Shown here: positions 48,049 through 57,205 of the stretch, in pieces
How the letters are laid out: the number at the start of each line of letters is the position of its first letter
How positions within the stretch are numbered: the first letter of the stretch is position 1
The notes under the pieces: model-generated
The model's database searches: none
What the model was told of the DNA's origin: nothing
The model's input: the letters and a program-made list of their open reading frames with translations, nothing else
NCBI GenBank assembly: GCA_963708235.1
Contig: OY970200.1
Coordinates: 2,108,001 to 2,172,000 of the forward strand
DNA length: 64,000 nucleotides
Direction of reading: 5' to 3'
Origin: G963708235 sp963708235
GTDB lineage: Bacteria; Actinomycetota; Acidimicrobiia; Spongiisociales; UBA5794
Translations under genes and position numbers: made by a program

Positions 48049-49149
48049 TCAGCGGAGCACCACCAGGTCATCGCGGTGGACCACCACGCCCCCGGCCACC
48101 GAGGTGTGGCTCCCGGTGACCTGCCGCAACGTGTCCGCCGCCATTGCGGTGAGACCCTTGGCAACCAACTCGACTCCGGGACCGATGATCTCGACGGCGC
48201 TTCCCGATTCGAAATCGCCTTCGATGGCCACCACACCGGCGGGGAGCAGGCTGCGTCCGGCATCGACCAGGGCGCCGACGGCGCCGGCATCCACGATGAT
48301 GCGACCACGCGGTGGCAACCCGAAGGCGATCCACAGTTTGCGCGCCGACAGCCCGCTTTCGCGCGGCTCGATCCAGGTGCCGACCGCCTCGCCGGCGACA
48401 CCGCGGGCAACGGCGTCGCCGTCCCTGGCATCGGCGACCACGGTCGGGATCCCGGACCACGCCGCCATCCGGGCGGCGGCGACCTTGGTCGCCACGCCAC
48501 CCGAACCGAGGTTCCCGGTCCCGGAGCGACGGTAGAGCTCGTCGAGGACCGCATCGTTGTGACGGACCGCCGGGAGCAACTCGGCGTCGTGCTGGATGCG
48601 CGGGTCGTCGGAGAACAGACCGGCGGTGTCGGTGAGAAGGACGAGCAGCCCGGCACCGACAAGATGGCTCACCATGGCGGCGAGCCGGTCGTTGTCCCCG
48701 AGCTTGAGCTCATCGACCACGACGGTGTCGTTCTCGTTGACGATGGGCACGACACCGATCGCCAGCATCCGCATCATGGCGGCCCGGGCATGGAGGTACT
48801 GGCTGCGGTTGGCCAGGATGTCGCGGGTCAACAGCACCTGACCGACCACAACCCCTGCCGCCCCGAATCGCGCCGAGTACCGTTCCATCAGCCTGCCCTG
48901 ACCCACGGCGGCCGCTACCTGGAGATCGGCAAGCTCACGGGGCCGGTGGTTCATCCCGAGTGCGGGGAGCCCCGCCGCCACCGCTCCTGAGCTGACCAGG
49001 ACCGGGCGGTGGCCCCCGGTCTGCAGCGTCAAGATCTGATCGACCACCCGTTGCAGGGCGCCGTCGTCGATCCCTCCCGAGGGGTGCGCCAGGCTGGACG
49101 AACCGACCTTGACGACGACCGGGGCCGGGACCGGCGTCGGTCGTCTCAC
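48049..49149 (-). CDS. proB: Glutamate 5-kinase ProB (kinase + PUA)
   Basis: First step of proline synthesis. The amino-acid kinase domain shows VVVKVGSSSLAHPSGGIDDG, LVSSGAVAAGLPALG, GVVPIVNENDTVVVDELKLG, DNDRLAAMVSHLVGA and GTGNLGSGGVATKVAAARMA. A C-terminal PUA domain follows (GRIIVDAGAVGALVDAGRSL). 366 residues, normal. The GTG start overlaps the obgE stop by 4 nt (GTGA). Confidence 0.95.
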   Translation of the reverse strand: MRRPTPVPAPVVVKVGSSSLAHPSGGIDDGALQRVVDQILTLQTGGHRPVLVSSGAVAAGLPALGMNHRPRELADLQVAAAVGQGRLMERYSARFGAAGVVVGQVLLTRDILANRSQYLHARAAMMRMLAIGVVPIVNENDTVVVDELKLGDNDRLAAMVSHLVGAGLLVLLTDTAGLFSDDPRIQHDAELLPAVRHNDAVLDELYRRSGTGNLGSGGVATKVAAARMAAWSGIPTVVADARDGDAVARGVAGEAVGTWIEPRESGLSARKLWIAFGLPPRGRIIVDAGAVGALVDAGRSLLPAGVVAIEGDFESGSAVEIIGPGVELVAKGLTAMAADTLRQVTGSHTSVAGGVVVHRDDLVVLR

Positions 49150-50627
49150 GCCGTGGAGTCCGATCCTGCGGGCGTCTCCTCGTCTGCGGTGCGATCCCCC
49201 TCGGAGGGAGCGATCGGTTTCGGTGCGGCGGCCCGGGGATCGACGGCAGGTTCCGCTGCGGTCGGATCGTCGGCGTTCCCGGCATCGTCGTCACCCGGTG
49301 CCCCCGGGTGGGACTCGTCCGTCTGGGCGTCGACGACCGACGGGGGCTCCAACTCCAGGATCTCGGGTTCGGTCGCTTCCGGCGAGTAGGTGAAGACCAG
49401 GTCACCGATCTGGACGTCATCGCCGGGCTCGGCGCCGGCCCGCTCCAGCGCATCGTCGACACCGATGGCACGGAGCCGGGCGGCGGCGAAGTTGGCGGCC
49501 TCGGGGACCGTCAGATCGTCGAGGTTGACGGCCCGCTCGGCGGCCCGACCCTCGACCAGCCACGTCTCGCCACGACGCGACACCGAGAAGCTCGGTGGCA
49601 AGGGGCGGTGGAGCACAAAGCCTTCGCGCTCCGGTGTCTGGCGGTGGGAGATGTCGATGGTGTCGACGAGGTCGTAGAGGAGACCGTCCAGCCCTTCACC
49701 GGTGACTCCGGAGATGTGATGGATGCGCAGGTCGCGGTCGTCCGCCCACCCGGTCACCCCGTCGCGGTCCCCGACGGCATCGATCTTGTTGAGCACCACG
49801 ATGCGGGGCCGGGTGGCGAGCGCCGGTGAGTGGGCGGCGAGTTCGGCCACCAGCACGTCGTACTGGGTTTCGGGGTCGTCGTCCTGGAGCGTGGTGGGAT
49901 CGAGCAGGATCACCAGCACCCCGGCCCGTTCGGTGTGACGGAGAAACTCGTGTCCGAGCCCCTTCCCCGATGCGGCGCCCTCGATCAGCCCCGGGATGTC
50001 GGCGAGCACGAACTGACGCTCCCCCACCTCGACCACCCCCAGGTTGGGCTCGAGCGTGGTGAACGGGTAGTCGGCGATCTTCGGCTTCGCCGCCGACACC
50101 CGGGAGATCAAGGTGCTCTTGCCGGCGTTCGGGTACCCGATGAGGGCGGCGTCGGCGATCAGCTTGAGTTCGAACGTGATCCATTCCCGGTCACCGAACT
50201 CTCCCTGCTCGGCAAAAGACGGCGCCCGTCGCCCCGGGCTCACGAACGATGCGTTGCCCTTGCCGCCCCGGCCACCCTGGGAGACCACGATCCGCGAACC
50301 GGGTTCGACCAGGTCGGCGAGGAGGGTGCCGTCCTCGGCGAACACGGTGGTGCCGGGAGGGACAGGGAGAACCAGATCGGCGCCGTTCCGCCCGTGGCGG
50401 AGCTCCCCTTCGCCGTGTGTCCCCGACTCGGCTCCCCAATGGGGCTGGCGGGCATATCGCAACAGTGTCGGGACGTCCGGATCGGCTTCGACCACGACCG
50501 CTCCGCCCCGTCCCCCCGAGCCGCCGTTCGGCTTGCCCTTGGGGAGGTTCTTGCGACGCTTGAAGCTGGCGACACCGGCCCCGCCGTCGCCGCCGCGCAC
50601 TTCGATACGGGCACGGTCGACGAACAT
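49146..50627 (-). CDS. obgE: GTPase ObgE/CgtA
   Basis: Ribosome-associated GTPase of 50S assembly and stress control. The Obg glycine-rich domain shows RARIEVRGGDGGAGVASFKR and QGGRGGKGNASF. The G domain shows IGYPNAGKSTLISRVSAAKP, DIPGLIEGA and NKID. The actinobacterial C-terminal OCT domain is present (WLVEGRAAERAVNLDDL). It is followed by a ~65-residue acidic Pro/Ala/Asp tail. 493 residues. It lies 37 nt after rpmA. Confidence 0.95.
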   Translation of the reverse strand: MFVDRARIEVRGGDGGAGVASFKRRKNLPKGKPNGGSGGRGGAVVVEADPDVPTLLRYARQPHWGAESGTHGEGELRHGRNGADLVLPVPPGTTVFAEDGTLLADLVEPGSRIVVSQGGRGGKGNASFVSPGRRAPSFAEQGEFGDREWITFELKLIADAALIGYPNAGKSTLISRVSAAKPKIADYPFTTLEPNLGVVEVGERQFVLADIPGLIEGAASGKGLGHEFLRHTERAGVLVILLDPTTLQDDDPETQYDVLVAELAAHSPALATRPRIVVLNKIDAVGDRDGVTGWADDRDLRIHHISGVTGEGLDGLLYDLVDTIDISHRQTPEREGFVLHRPLPPSFSVSRRGETWLVEGRAAERAVNLDDLTVPEAANFAAARLRAIGVDDALERAGAEPGDDVQIGDLVFTYSPEATEPEILELEPPSVVDAQTDESHPGAPGDDDAGNADDPTAAEPAVDPRAAAPKPIAPSEGDRTADEETPAGSDSTA

Positions 50628-50664
50628 GATGCGCCTTTGCCGGTCACGTCACCAGGACGTGACG

Positions 50665-50919
50665 CTACTCGGCGGGAAGGATGTCGACGAGGCGGCGGCC
50701 CTTGCGGGCGCCGAACTTGACCCGGCCCTCGACCTTGGCGAACAACGTGTCGTCGCTCCCGCGACCGACATTGGAACCGGGATGGATCCGGGTTCCGCGC
50801 TGACGCACCAGAATCGAACCGGCGGTCACGAGCTGACCGTCGAACGCCTTGGGGCCGAGACGCTTTGCCTTGGAATCGCGACCGTTCTTGCTGGAGCCGC
50901 TGGCCTTGGTCTTGGACAT
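50665..50919 (-). CDS. rpmA: 50S ribosomal protein L27
   Basis: 84 residues: MSKTKASGSSKNGRDSKAKR, then GQLVTAGSILVRQRGTRIHP and a typical C-terminus. L27 reaches the peptidyl-transferase centre. No Firmicutes-type N-terminal cleavage motif. GAGGAGG inside the rplU 3' end serves as its ribosome-binding site; 2 nt separate the genes. Confidence 0.96.
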   Translation of the reverse strand: MSKTKASGSSKNGRDSKAKRLGPKAFDGQLVTAGSILVRQRGTRIHPGSNVGRGSDDTLFAKVEGRVKFGARKGRRLVDILPAE

Positions 50920-50921
50920 CG

Positions 50922-51320
50922 CTACGCCTCCTCGGTGGCTGCGGCCGGAGCGTCGGCGGGTGCCGTGTCCTTGGCCGCCTTCTTCTTACCGGTCGCCTTC
51001 TTGGCGGAGCCCGGTCCGGTGATCGCCGTCACCTTGATGGTGGTGTACGTCTGGCGATGGCCCTGACGCCGGCGGTACCCGGTCTTGTTCTTGTACTTGA
51101 AGACCTCGATCTTCTCGCCTCGATGTTCGCCGACCACCTCGGCGGTGACGGCGGTCTTGTCGAGCGACTCGCGGTCGGACACGACGGTTCCGTCCTCGTT
51201 GACGAGCAGCAACGGCGTGAAGGTCACCTCTTCGGTGCCTGCCTTGATGCGCTCGACGTCGATGACGTCGCCCTCGCGGACCTTTGCCTGCTTGCCGCCG
51301 GTGCGGATGATGGCGTACAT
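50922..51320 (-). CDS. rplU: 50S ribosomal protein L21
   Basis: 132 residues from the ATG at 51320: MYAIIRTGGKQAKVREGDVI, with KIEVFKYKNKTGYRRRQGHR and QTYTTIKVTAI. A Lys/Ala-rich C-terminal tail of ~30 residues makes it longer than the ~103 usual. GAGGA lies 4 nt upstream. A TATTCT hexamer at 51386-51381 could be the operon's -10, giving a leader of about 55 nt. First gene of rplU-rpmA-obgE-proB. Confidence 0.95.
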   Translation of the reverse strand: MYAIIRTGGKQAKVREGDVIDVERIKAGTEEVTFTPLLLVNEDGTVVSDRESLDKTAVTAEVVGEHRGEKIEVFKYKNKTGYRRRQGHRQTYTTIKVTAITGPGSAKKATGKKKAAKDTAPADAPAAATEEA

Positions 51321-51451
51321 GGTGTCCTCACAAAAGAAATGGGCGCACACTGACCCAGGGCGCCGGAGTGCGGTAGTTGGAGAATAGCGCATCCGAGCAC
51401 CGCCCGGATCGCCTACCCGGACGGGTAGCGATTCGGGCGGTCTCGAGACGG

Positions 51452-53053
51452 CTACGAGCCGTTGCTGCCGTTGGGAAGCGGTGCGCCGTGGGTGGCCGCA
51501 TCCTCGTAGAGCAGGACCCCCCGACCGTTGCAGTGGGGGCAGACCTCGGAGAACGATTCCAACAACCCGGCCGAGACGTTCTTTCGGGTCATCTCGACCA
51601 GACCGAGATGGGAGACCTCGAACACCTGGGTACGGGTCTTGTCCTTCGCCAGATGCTCCCGCAGCCGGAGCAGGACGGCGTCGCGGTTCTTCGGCACTTC
51701 CATGTCGATGAAGTCGATGACGATGATCCCGCCGATATCGCGCAACCGGAGTTGGCGGGCGATCTCCTCGGCGGCTTCCAGGTTGTTCTCGAGCACGGTC
51801 TGTTCGAGATTGGTGTGGCCGACGAACCGGCCGGTGTTGACGTCGATGACGGTCAACGCCTCGGTCCGCTCGATGACGATGTGTCCCCCGGAGGGCAGCC
51901 ACACCTTGCGGTCGAGCGCCTTGCGCAGCTGATCCTCGACGTGGAACCGCTCGAACACCGGAATCTCGTCCTCGTAGACCTTGATCCGCTCGGTGAGATC
52001 GGCCTCGGTGCCCTGGAGGTAGTCGAACACCTGGTCGTAGGTCTGCTGGTTGTCGACCAGCAGACGCTTGAAGTCTTTGGTGAAATGCTCGCGGATCACC
52101 CGCAGCAGCAGCGTCGGCTCGGCATGGATCAACGCCGGTGCCGCTTTGTCCTTCTTCGCCTCGATCTTTCCCCACACCTGGAGCAGACGGTCGATGTCCG
52201 CCTTGAGATCTTCCCTGCTGGCGCCCTGGGCGGCGGTGCGGACGATGATCCCCATACCCTTGGGTCGCAGCTCGGCGATGATCTCACGCAGCCGACGCCG
52301 CTCGTCGTCCGGCAGCCGTCGGGAGATGCCGCGGACATCGGCGTCCGGCGCCAGCACCAGGTAGCGACCGGCCAGGCTGATCTGGTTGGTGAGGCGGGCG
52401 CCCTTCTTGCCCATGGCGTCCTTCACCACCTGGACCAGCACCGAGTCCCCGGGCTTGAGCACCATCTCGATACGACGGTGGTTCCCCTCGATCTCGGCAT
52501 CGTCGTAGTTGATGTCGCCGGCGTAGAGCACGCCGTTCTTGCCTTCGCCGAAGTCGACGAAGGCGGCCTCCATTCCGGGGAGGACGTTGCGAACCTTGCC
52601 CACGTACACGTTGCCGACCAACGACTGCTGGTCGGACCTGGTCACATAGTGTTCGACCAGCACCGGGCCTTCGAGGACCACGATCTGGGTCTGGTGGGGG
52701 CTTGACCGGACCAGCATCTGCTTGCGGGCCGTCTCCGGGGGCGCCACCACCTCGAGATGAGGTCGGGACGGCCGGCGGTCACGGCTGCGGGAACCCCCGC
52801 GACTCCGGTCGGGTGCGGCCCCGGTCCGGGTCCGGCCGGTCCGGGCGCCGTTGGTCCGCCCCTCGGCGGGGCGCTTGGAAGACGAATCCTTGCGATCACG
52901 GCGCTTCTGGCGGGTGTCGTTCTCGGATTCCGGCGCAGGTTCAGAGAACCGGCGTACGGTGACGGCCTCTCCGCGAACCTCGAGCACTTTGCGGTCTTCG
53001 ACGGCGGCGCCACGACGGACAACCCGTGCGGTCCGCCTGCGGAACAATGACAT
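51452..53053 (-). CDS. rng: Ribonuclease E/G family protein
   Basis: Endoribonuclease for rRNA processing and mRNA decay. Starts at the ATG at 53053, 7 nt after AAGGAG. The first ~115 residues are charged and disordered (Arg/Ser-rich). The S1 domain follows (VGNVYVGKVRNVLPGMEAAF, VDFGEGKNGVLYAGDI), then the catalytic Rne/Rng core (RTAAQGASREDLKAD, EALTVIDVNTGRFVGH, GGIIVIDFIDM) and the zinc-link motif CPHCNGRG. About 533 residues. The length and N-terminal extension fit actinobacterial RNase E/G; E versus G cannot be decided. Confidence 0.93.
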   Translation of the reverse strand: MSLFRRRTARVVRRGAAVEDRKVLEVRGEAVTVRRFSEPAPESENDTRQKRRDRKDSSSKRPAEGRTNGARTGRTRTGAAPDRSRGGSRSRDRRPSRPHLEVVAPPETARKQMLVRSSPHQTQIVVLEGPVLVEHYVTRSDQQSLVGNVYVGKVRNVLPGMEAAFVDFGEGKNGVLYAGDINYDDAEIEGNHRRIEMVLKPGDSVLVQVVKDAMGKKGARLTNQISLAGRYLVLAPDADVRGISRRLPDDERRRLREIIAELRPKGMGIIVRTAAQGASREDLKADIDRLLQVWGKIEAKKDKAAPALIHAEPTLLLRVIREHFTKDFKRLLVDNQQTYDQVFDYLQGTEADLTERIKVYEDEIPVFERFHVEDQLRKALDRKVWLPSGGHIVIERTEALTVIDVNTGRFVGHTNLEQTVLENNLEAAEEIARQLRLRDIGGIIVIDFIDMEVPKNRDAVLLRLREHLAKDKTRTQVFEVSHLGLVEMTRKNVSAGLLESFSEVCPHCNGRGVLLYEDAATHGAPLPNGSNGS

Positions 53054-53418
53054 CAAAACTCTCCTTCAAGGGCTGTCCCAGCGTCGATCGAAGGGAACAG
53101 CGCGTCGATAATGGGGGGACCGTGGTCCTGGGCCACGTGATGGCGGTATCCGGGAGCGTGCCGAAGTCGTCCGGTGCTGCGCTATGAGAGGCACGACCGC
53201 CGTGGCGGGATGCGAGCAAGAAAGGCGGAAGAAGCGCAGGGCTCGGCACTTTCGTGTCTCCGGAGAGCGGACTCGGGGCGACCGCCGACAGGCGGCCCGA
53301 TCCCGGTACACGCTAGCACGGTGCACCGGCCCCGACGGTCACCCGGATCGCCGGTGTGGGGCGTCGGGTGTACCACGATCAGACCACCCCGGGTCGTCGG
53401 GTGCTACCGTCAGCGGTC
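53054..53418. other. Intergenic region rng / tdk
   Basis: 365 bases between divergent genes. It holds the tdk -10 and a long untranslated leader for the RNase gene, which in other bacteria is a site of RNase E autoregulation. Only short GC hairpins (for example CCGCC/GGCGG near 53200) are seen. No gene is supported. Confidence 0.5.
53405..53410 (+). promoter_or_regulatory. Candidate -10 of tdk (leaderless type)
   Basis: TACCGT, then 8 nt, then the ATG at 53419. There is no Shine-Dalgarno sequence. Confidence 0.4.
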
Positions 53419-54000
53419 ATGCTGCGACGCGCCGATCAGGGGTGGCTTGAAGTCATCAGTGGCCCCATGTTCTCGGGCAAGAGCGAGGAGCTGATCCGAC
53501 GGGTCACCCGCTATCAGCTCGCCCGGGTCCCGACTCAGATCTTCAAGCCGGCGCTGGATGATCGCTTCGGGACCGCAGAAGTGGTGTCCCACTCCAAGCT
53601 CTCCGTCGCCGCCGAACCCGTGGAGACCGCCGAGCAGTTGCTGCATTCCGTGCTCGACCGGACCGTGGTGGTGGGAATCGACGAAGGTCAGTTCTTCGAC
53701 GAAGGTCTTGTCGACGTCGCCGCCGCCCTCGCCGGTGCCGGCAAGCAGGTGATCGTCGCCGGTCTCGACCTCGACTACCGCGGTCGCCCCTTCTCCCCCA
53801 TCCCCGATCTGATGCTGCGCGCCGAATATGTGACCAAGGCGTTGGCGGTGTGCCACCGCTGCGGTGGTCCCGGTCTCTTCACACAGCGGGTGGTCGAGTC
53901 CGAGGAGTTGGTCGTGCTCGGCGCCGAAGATGCGTACGAGGCACGGTGCCGGCGGTGTTACAACCCCGACGAGATGGTGCAGTCCAGCTTCGCCGTGTGA
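53419..54000 (+). CDS. tdk: Thymidine kinase (type II)
   Basis: Phosphorylates thymidine for salvage. Walker A SGPMFSGKSEELIRRV, catalytic IDEGQFFDEGLV, lasso region GLDLDYRGRPFSPIPDLML, and the zinc site formed by CHRCGG and CRRCYNP. 193 residues from the ATG at 53419, with a TANNNT hexamer 8 nt upstream. It converges with rodA across a perfect palindrome. Confidence 0.95.
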   Translation: MLRRADQGWLEVISGPMFSGKSEELIRRVTRYQLARVPTQIFKPALDDRFGTAEVVSHSKLSVAAEPVETAEQLLHSVLDRTVVVGIDEGQFFDEGLVDVAAALAGAGKQVIVAGLDLDYRGRPFSPIPDLMLRAEYVTKALAVCHRCGGPGLFTQRVVESEELVVLGAEDAYEARCRRCYNPDEMVQSSFAV

Positions 54001-54001
54001 C

Positions 54002-54054
54002 CTAGTGGTCTGTCGCTCAAATAGCTGCGCATCAATTGAGCGACAGACCACTAG
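54002..54054. repeat. 19-bp perfect inverted repeat between tdk and rodA
   Basis: CTAGTGGTCTGTCGCTCAA (54002-54020) and its exact complement (54036-54054) enclose a 15-nt loop. It starts 1 nt after the tdk stop and includes the rodA stop codon. It can act as a bidirectional terminator, but it has no T-tract and is less GC-rich than its neighbours. CTAG at both outer ends and exact symmetry are also typical of a small palindromic element inserted at TA. Confidence 0.85.
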
Positions 54055-55226
54055 AGGATCTGGCGCTCGCCGGGGACCGGGGATCGTCGCATCCATACCG
54101 AGTGGGCAAGACCGAGACCGATGCTCATCGAGAGGAACGCCGTCCCACCTGCCGACACGAACGGGAGGGGGAGCCCGGTCACCGGCATCACCTGGAGGGT
54201 CATCCCCACATTGACGAACACGTGGAACACCAGCAGCGCCGCCACACCGACCGCCACCAGCTGGGAGAACCGGTCGCGGCCGTTGATGGCGGCAACCAGC
54301 AATCGCCACACGATGATGGCGTACAGACCGAGGACCAGCGCCGCCCCCACGAAGCCGAGCTGTTCGCCGACGGCGGTGAAGATGAAGTCGGTGGCCTGCT
54401 CGGGAACAAAGCTGAGGTTGGTCTGGGTCCCCTCGAAGAGTCCCCGACCGAAGAATCCGCCCGACCCGATGGCGATCTTGCTCTGCAACTGGTTGTAGAG
54501 CGCCGTTTCTGCGAGTTCGGCCTGCGGATCGAGGAATGCGGTGAGACGGGTCAGCTGGTAGGTCTTGAGGGCGTTGACCTGGAACAGCGCCACCGAACCC
54601 ACCACGGCGGCGAGCACCAGGAACGCAAGCTGCCGCCAGGTGGTGCCGGCGACGAACAACATGGCGGCGGCGATGAACGCCAGGACCAGCATCGTGCCCA
54701 GGTCGGGTTGCAGGAAGATCATCACGGCAGGGATCCCGACCAGGACGGCCGAACGGACCAGGTGATACCACTGCAGTCCGCTGTCGGCCGCCGACGCCAG
54801 CAGCATCGCCAGCGCCAGGATCACCGCCACTTTTGCGAACTCCGACGGCTGGAACTGGAAGGGCCCGAGATCGATCCAACGATTGGCGCCACTGCGGAGT
54901 GCGCCGACCGGGGTCAGCACCAGCATCAGCACGAACAGCGAGCCGAGATAGGCGAAGGGAGTGACCACATGCAGGGCGCGGGTGTCGATGGTCGAGGTGG
55001 CGATAAAGGCGAGCAGCCCCAGGATCACGAACACCACATGGCGTTTCATGGTCCCACCGGGGTCGAGCCCGGCCGCCTCGAGCCGGGGGGCCGACGCCGA
55101 ATACACCATGAGGATCCCGAGCACCGACAACGCCATGTACGACATCACCAGGAAGAGGTCGGGGCGCAGCGATCGTTCCCGCTGCAGGAACCCGGTCGAA
55201 CTGGTCGGGCGGCTGACGACCGCCAT
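54051..55226 (-). CDS. rodA: Rod-shape determining protein RodA (SEDS glycosyltransferase)
   Basis: Peptidoglycan polymerase of the elongasome, partner of PBP2. About ten membrane helices. SEDS features: MVYSASAP, NRWIDLGPFQFQPSEFAKVA, FLQPDLGTMLV, VPEQATDFIFTAVGEQLGFV, and the C-terminal GLPLPFVSAGGTAFLSMSIG. 391 residues from the ATG at 55226, which shares a base with the mrdA stop. The stop codon lies in the palindrome shared with tdk. Confidence 0.94.
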   Translation of the reverse strand: MAVVSRPTSSTGFLQRERSLRPDLFLVMSYMALSVLGILMVYSASAPRLEAAGLDPGGTMKRHVVFVILGLLAFIATSTIDTRALHVVTPFAYLGSLFVLMLVLTPVGALRSGANRWIDLGPFQFQPSEFAKVAVILALAMLLASAADSGLQWYHLVRSAVLVGIPAVMIFLQPDLGTMLVLAFIAAAMLFVAGTTWRQLAFLVLAAVVGSVALFQVNALKTYQLTRLTAFLDPQAELAETALYNQLQSKIAIGSGGFFGRGLFEGTQTNLSFVPEQATDFIFTAVGEQLGFVGAALVLGLYAIIVWRLLVAAINGRDRFSQLVAVGVAALLVFHVFVNVGMTLQVMPVTGLPLPFVSAGGTAFLSMSIGLGLAHSVWMRRSPVPGERQIL

Positions 55227-57205
55227 CAGTCCAGCTCTTCGCCGGCGACGATCGGGGTCATGCCACGGCGCCCGTTCATCAGGTACTGCATGATGCGCCG
55301 CCCGGTCGGAGCAGCGATCGAGCCGCCGCTCCCGCCGCGCTCGACGAAGACCACCACCACATACTCGGGGGCGTTGATGGGCGCCACCCCGACGAAGACG
55401 GCGGTGTCGACATCCTCGGCGGCGGTTTCCCCCTTGATGATCTCGGCGGTACCGGTCTTGCCGCCGACGGAGATGACCCCGTTGCCGAACTCCTCGAAGG
55501 CGCTGCGCGCCGTGCCGGTCGGGCCGTTGACCACGTTCTGCAGATCGCGCCGGAACGCCGTCACCGTACCGGGGGCGAGATCGATCTCGTTGAGCACCGT
55601 CGGGGTGTTCTCCCGGATCACGTTGCCCTGCTGATCGACCACCGAATCCACCACCCTGGGTCGCCACAGGGTGCCCCCATTGACCATCGCCGCATAGGCG
55701 TTGGCGAGCTGGAGCGGGGTCGACAACACCGAACCCTGCCCGATGACCGAGTTCATGACGTCGCCACCGGTCCACGGTCCGGTACGGACCAGCCCCGGGG
55801 TTTCCCGCTGCGCCCGGGTGAACCATTCGCGGTCGGGGATGAGACCGTCCTTCTCGTAGGGAAGGTCGATACCGGTGTCCTCGTCGAAGCCGAATTCACG
55901 CGCCCATTTCTGGAGCAGCCCCTCGTCGTAGGTGCCGGTGCCGTCCTCACGCACCCGGTTCTCCCAGATGCTCAACGCCACTTCCCAGAAGTACAGGTCG
56001 CAGGAGGTCTCCAGGGCGCGACTCAGATCGACATCGCCGTGACCGTCGGCGGCCCAGTCACGGAACACCTGCTGGCTGCCGTCGGTGAACGCAAACTCCA
56101 GTCGACCGACGCAGAAGTACTGATCCTCGGGTGAGTTTGCGCCGCGGGGGAAGATCTCTTCCTCCATGGCGAGGATCGACGCCACCGCCTTGAAGGCCGA
56201 AGCCGGGGCGTACTCGCCCTGGATGGCGAAGTTGTTGAGGACGGCGAGTGACGAGAGCCGGTCCCACTCCTCCTGGGTGACCCCGTCGACGAACTGGTTC
56301 GGGTCGTAGGTGGGAGCCGACCCCATGGCCAGCACCGCACCATCGCGGGGATCGAGGACGACGCCGACCGCCCGCACCGGACAGGCGCGATCATCCGAGG
56401 GGACGCACTCCGGGTCGCCGTAGGTGCTTCTCGCCAGCTCCAGACCGTCGGCGAGGGATTCCTGGAGCACTTCCTGCAGATCGGCGTCCACGGTGAGTTG
56501 CAGGTTGCCGCCGGCCTGCGGCGGTTCCTCGTTGAAGACCTCGATGACCTCCCGCGCCGAATTGACCCGGAACTTGATCGCTCCGGGGATCCCCCGCAGA
56601 TCGTCGTCGTACTGCCGCTCCACCCCGACCTTGCCCACGGTGTCGTTGGGTCCGATGTCGGGGCGTTCGACATCGGCCTCGTTCGGGGGCCCGATGTATC
56701 CGAGGATGTCGGCGCCGATCTCACCCTCCGGGTAGACCCGCACCGGCTGCGGGAGCAGCGACAGACCGGCGAAGTCGTCCTTGTACTCGACCAGCCGCAC
56801 CGCCTGGTCCTCCGAAAGGTCGGCCACCAGAATCAGACGGTCGCTGCGACGCCGGGCGTCGACGAACAATTCGGCGACATCGGCGACGGGCACCCCGGCA
56901 AAGGCCGAAACCCGCTGGATCAGGTCCGGGTAGTCCGGGTCGTCCTCCTCGGGGAGCAGCGCCCCGTCCACCACCGCCGCCAGCGCCGGCCGGGTGCCGG
57001 CCAGAACCCGTCCCTCACGGTCGAGGATCTGGCCCCGCGGCGCCGGGGTCTCGACCACGCGGACCTGGTTGCTCTCGGCCTGCGCCTCGAAATTTTCGGT
57101 TGCGGTGACCTGCACCGCCCAGAGCTGGAGCCCGAGAAACATGAAAAGGGCGAAGAACGACACACCGAGGATGGCGATTCGTACGGCCGGGTTCATCTCC
57201 GCCAC
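55226..57205 (-). CDS. mrdA: Penicillin-binding protein 2 (transpeptidase)
   Basis: Elongation-specific transpeptidase. An N-terminal membrane anchor (residues ~9-30) is followed by PBP dimerisation (APRGQILDREGRVLAGTRPA) and the transpeptidase domain with SxxK in YAPASAFKAVAS, SxD as ETSCDLYFWEVA, and KTG in SVGGKTGTAEII. GSVLSTPLQLANAYAAMVNG is typical. 659 residues from GTG 57205; an ATG at 57196 is an alternative. It overlaps mreD by about 13 nt. Confidence 0.94.
   Translation of the reverse strand: MAEMNPAVRIAILGVSFFALFMFLGLQLWAVQVTATENFEAQAESNQVRVVETPAPRGQILDREGRVLAGTRPALAAVVDGALLPEEDDPDYPDLIQRVSAFAGVPVADVAELFVDARRRSDRLILVADLSEDQAVRLVEYKDDFAGLSLLPQPVRVYPEGEIGADILGYIGPPNEADVERPDIGPNDTVGKVGVERQYDDDLRGIPGAIKFRVNSAREVIEVFNEEPPQAGGNLQLTVDADLQEVLQESLADGLELARSTYGDPECVPSDDRACPVRAVGVVLDPRDGAVLAMGSAPTYDPNQFVDGVTQEEWDRLSSLAVLNNFAIQGEYAPASAFKAVASILAMEEEIFPRGANSPEDQYFCVGRLEFAFTDGSQQVFRDWAADGHGDVDLSRALETSCDLYFWEVALSIWENRVREDGTGTYDEGLLQKWAREFGFDEDTGIDLPYEKDGLIPDREWFTRAQRETPGLVRTGPWTGGDVMNSVIGQGSVLSTPLQLANAYAAMVNGGTLWRPRVVDSVVDQQGNVIRENTPTVLNEIDLAPGTVTAFRRDLQNVVNGPTGTARSAFEEFGNGVISVGGKTGTAEIIKGETAAEDVDTAVFVGVAPINAPEYVVVVFVERGGSGGSIAAPTGRRIMQYLMNGRRGMTPIVAGEELD

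Noticed and set aside
51321..52175. Long upstream extension of rplU
   Set aside because: It overlaps the RNase E/G gene out of phase; L21 starts at MYAIIRTGGKQ.
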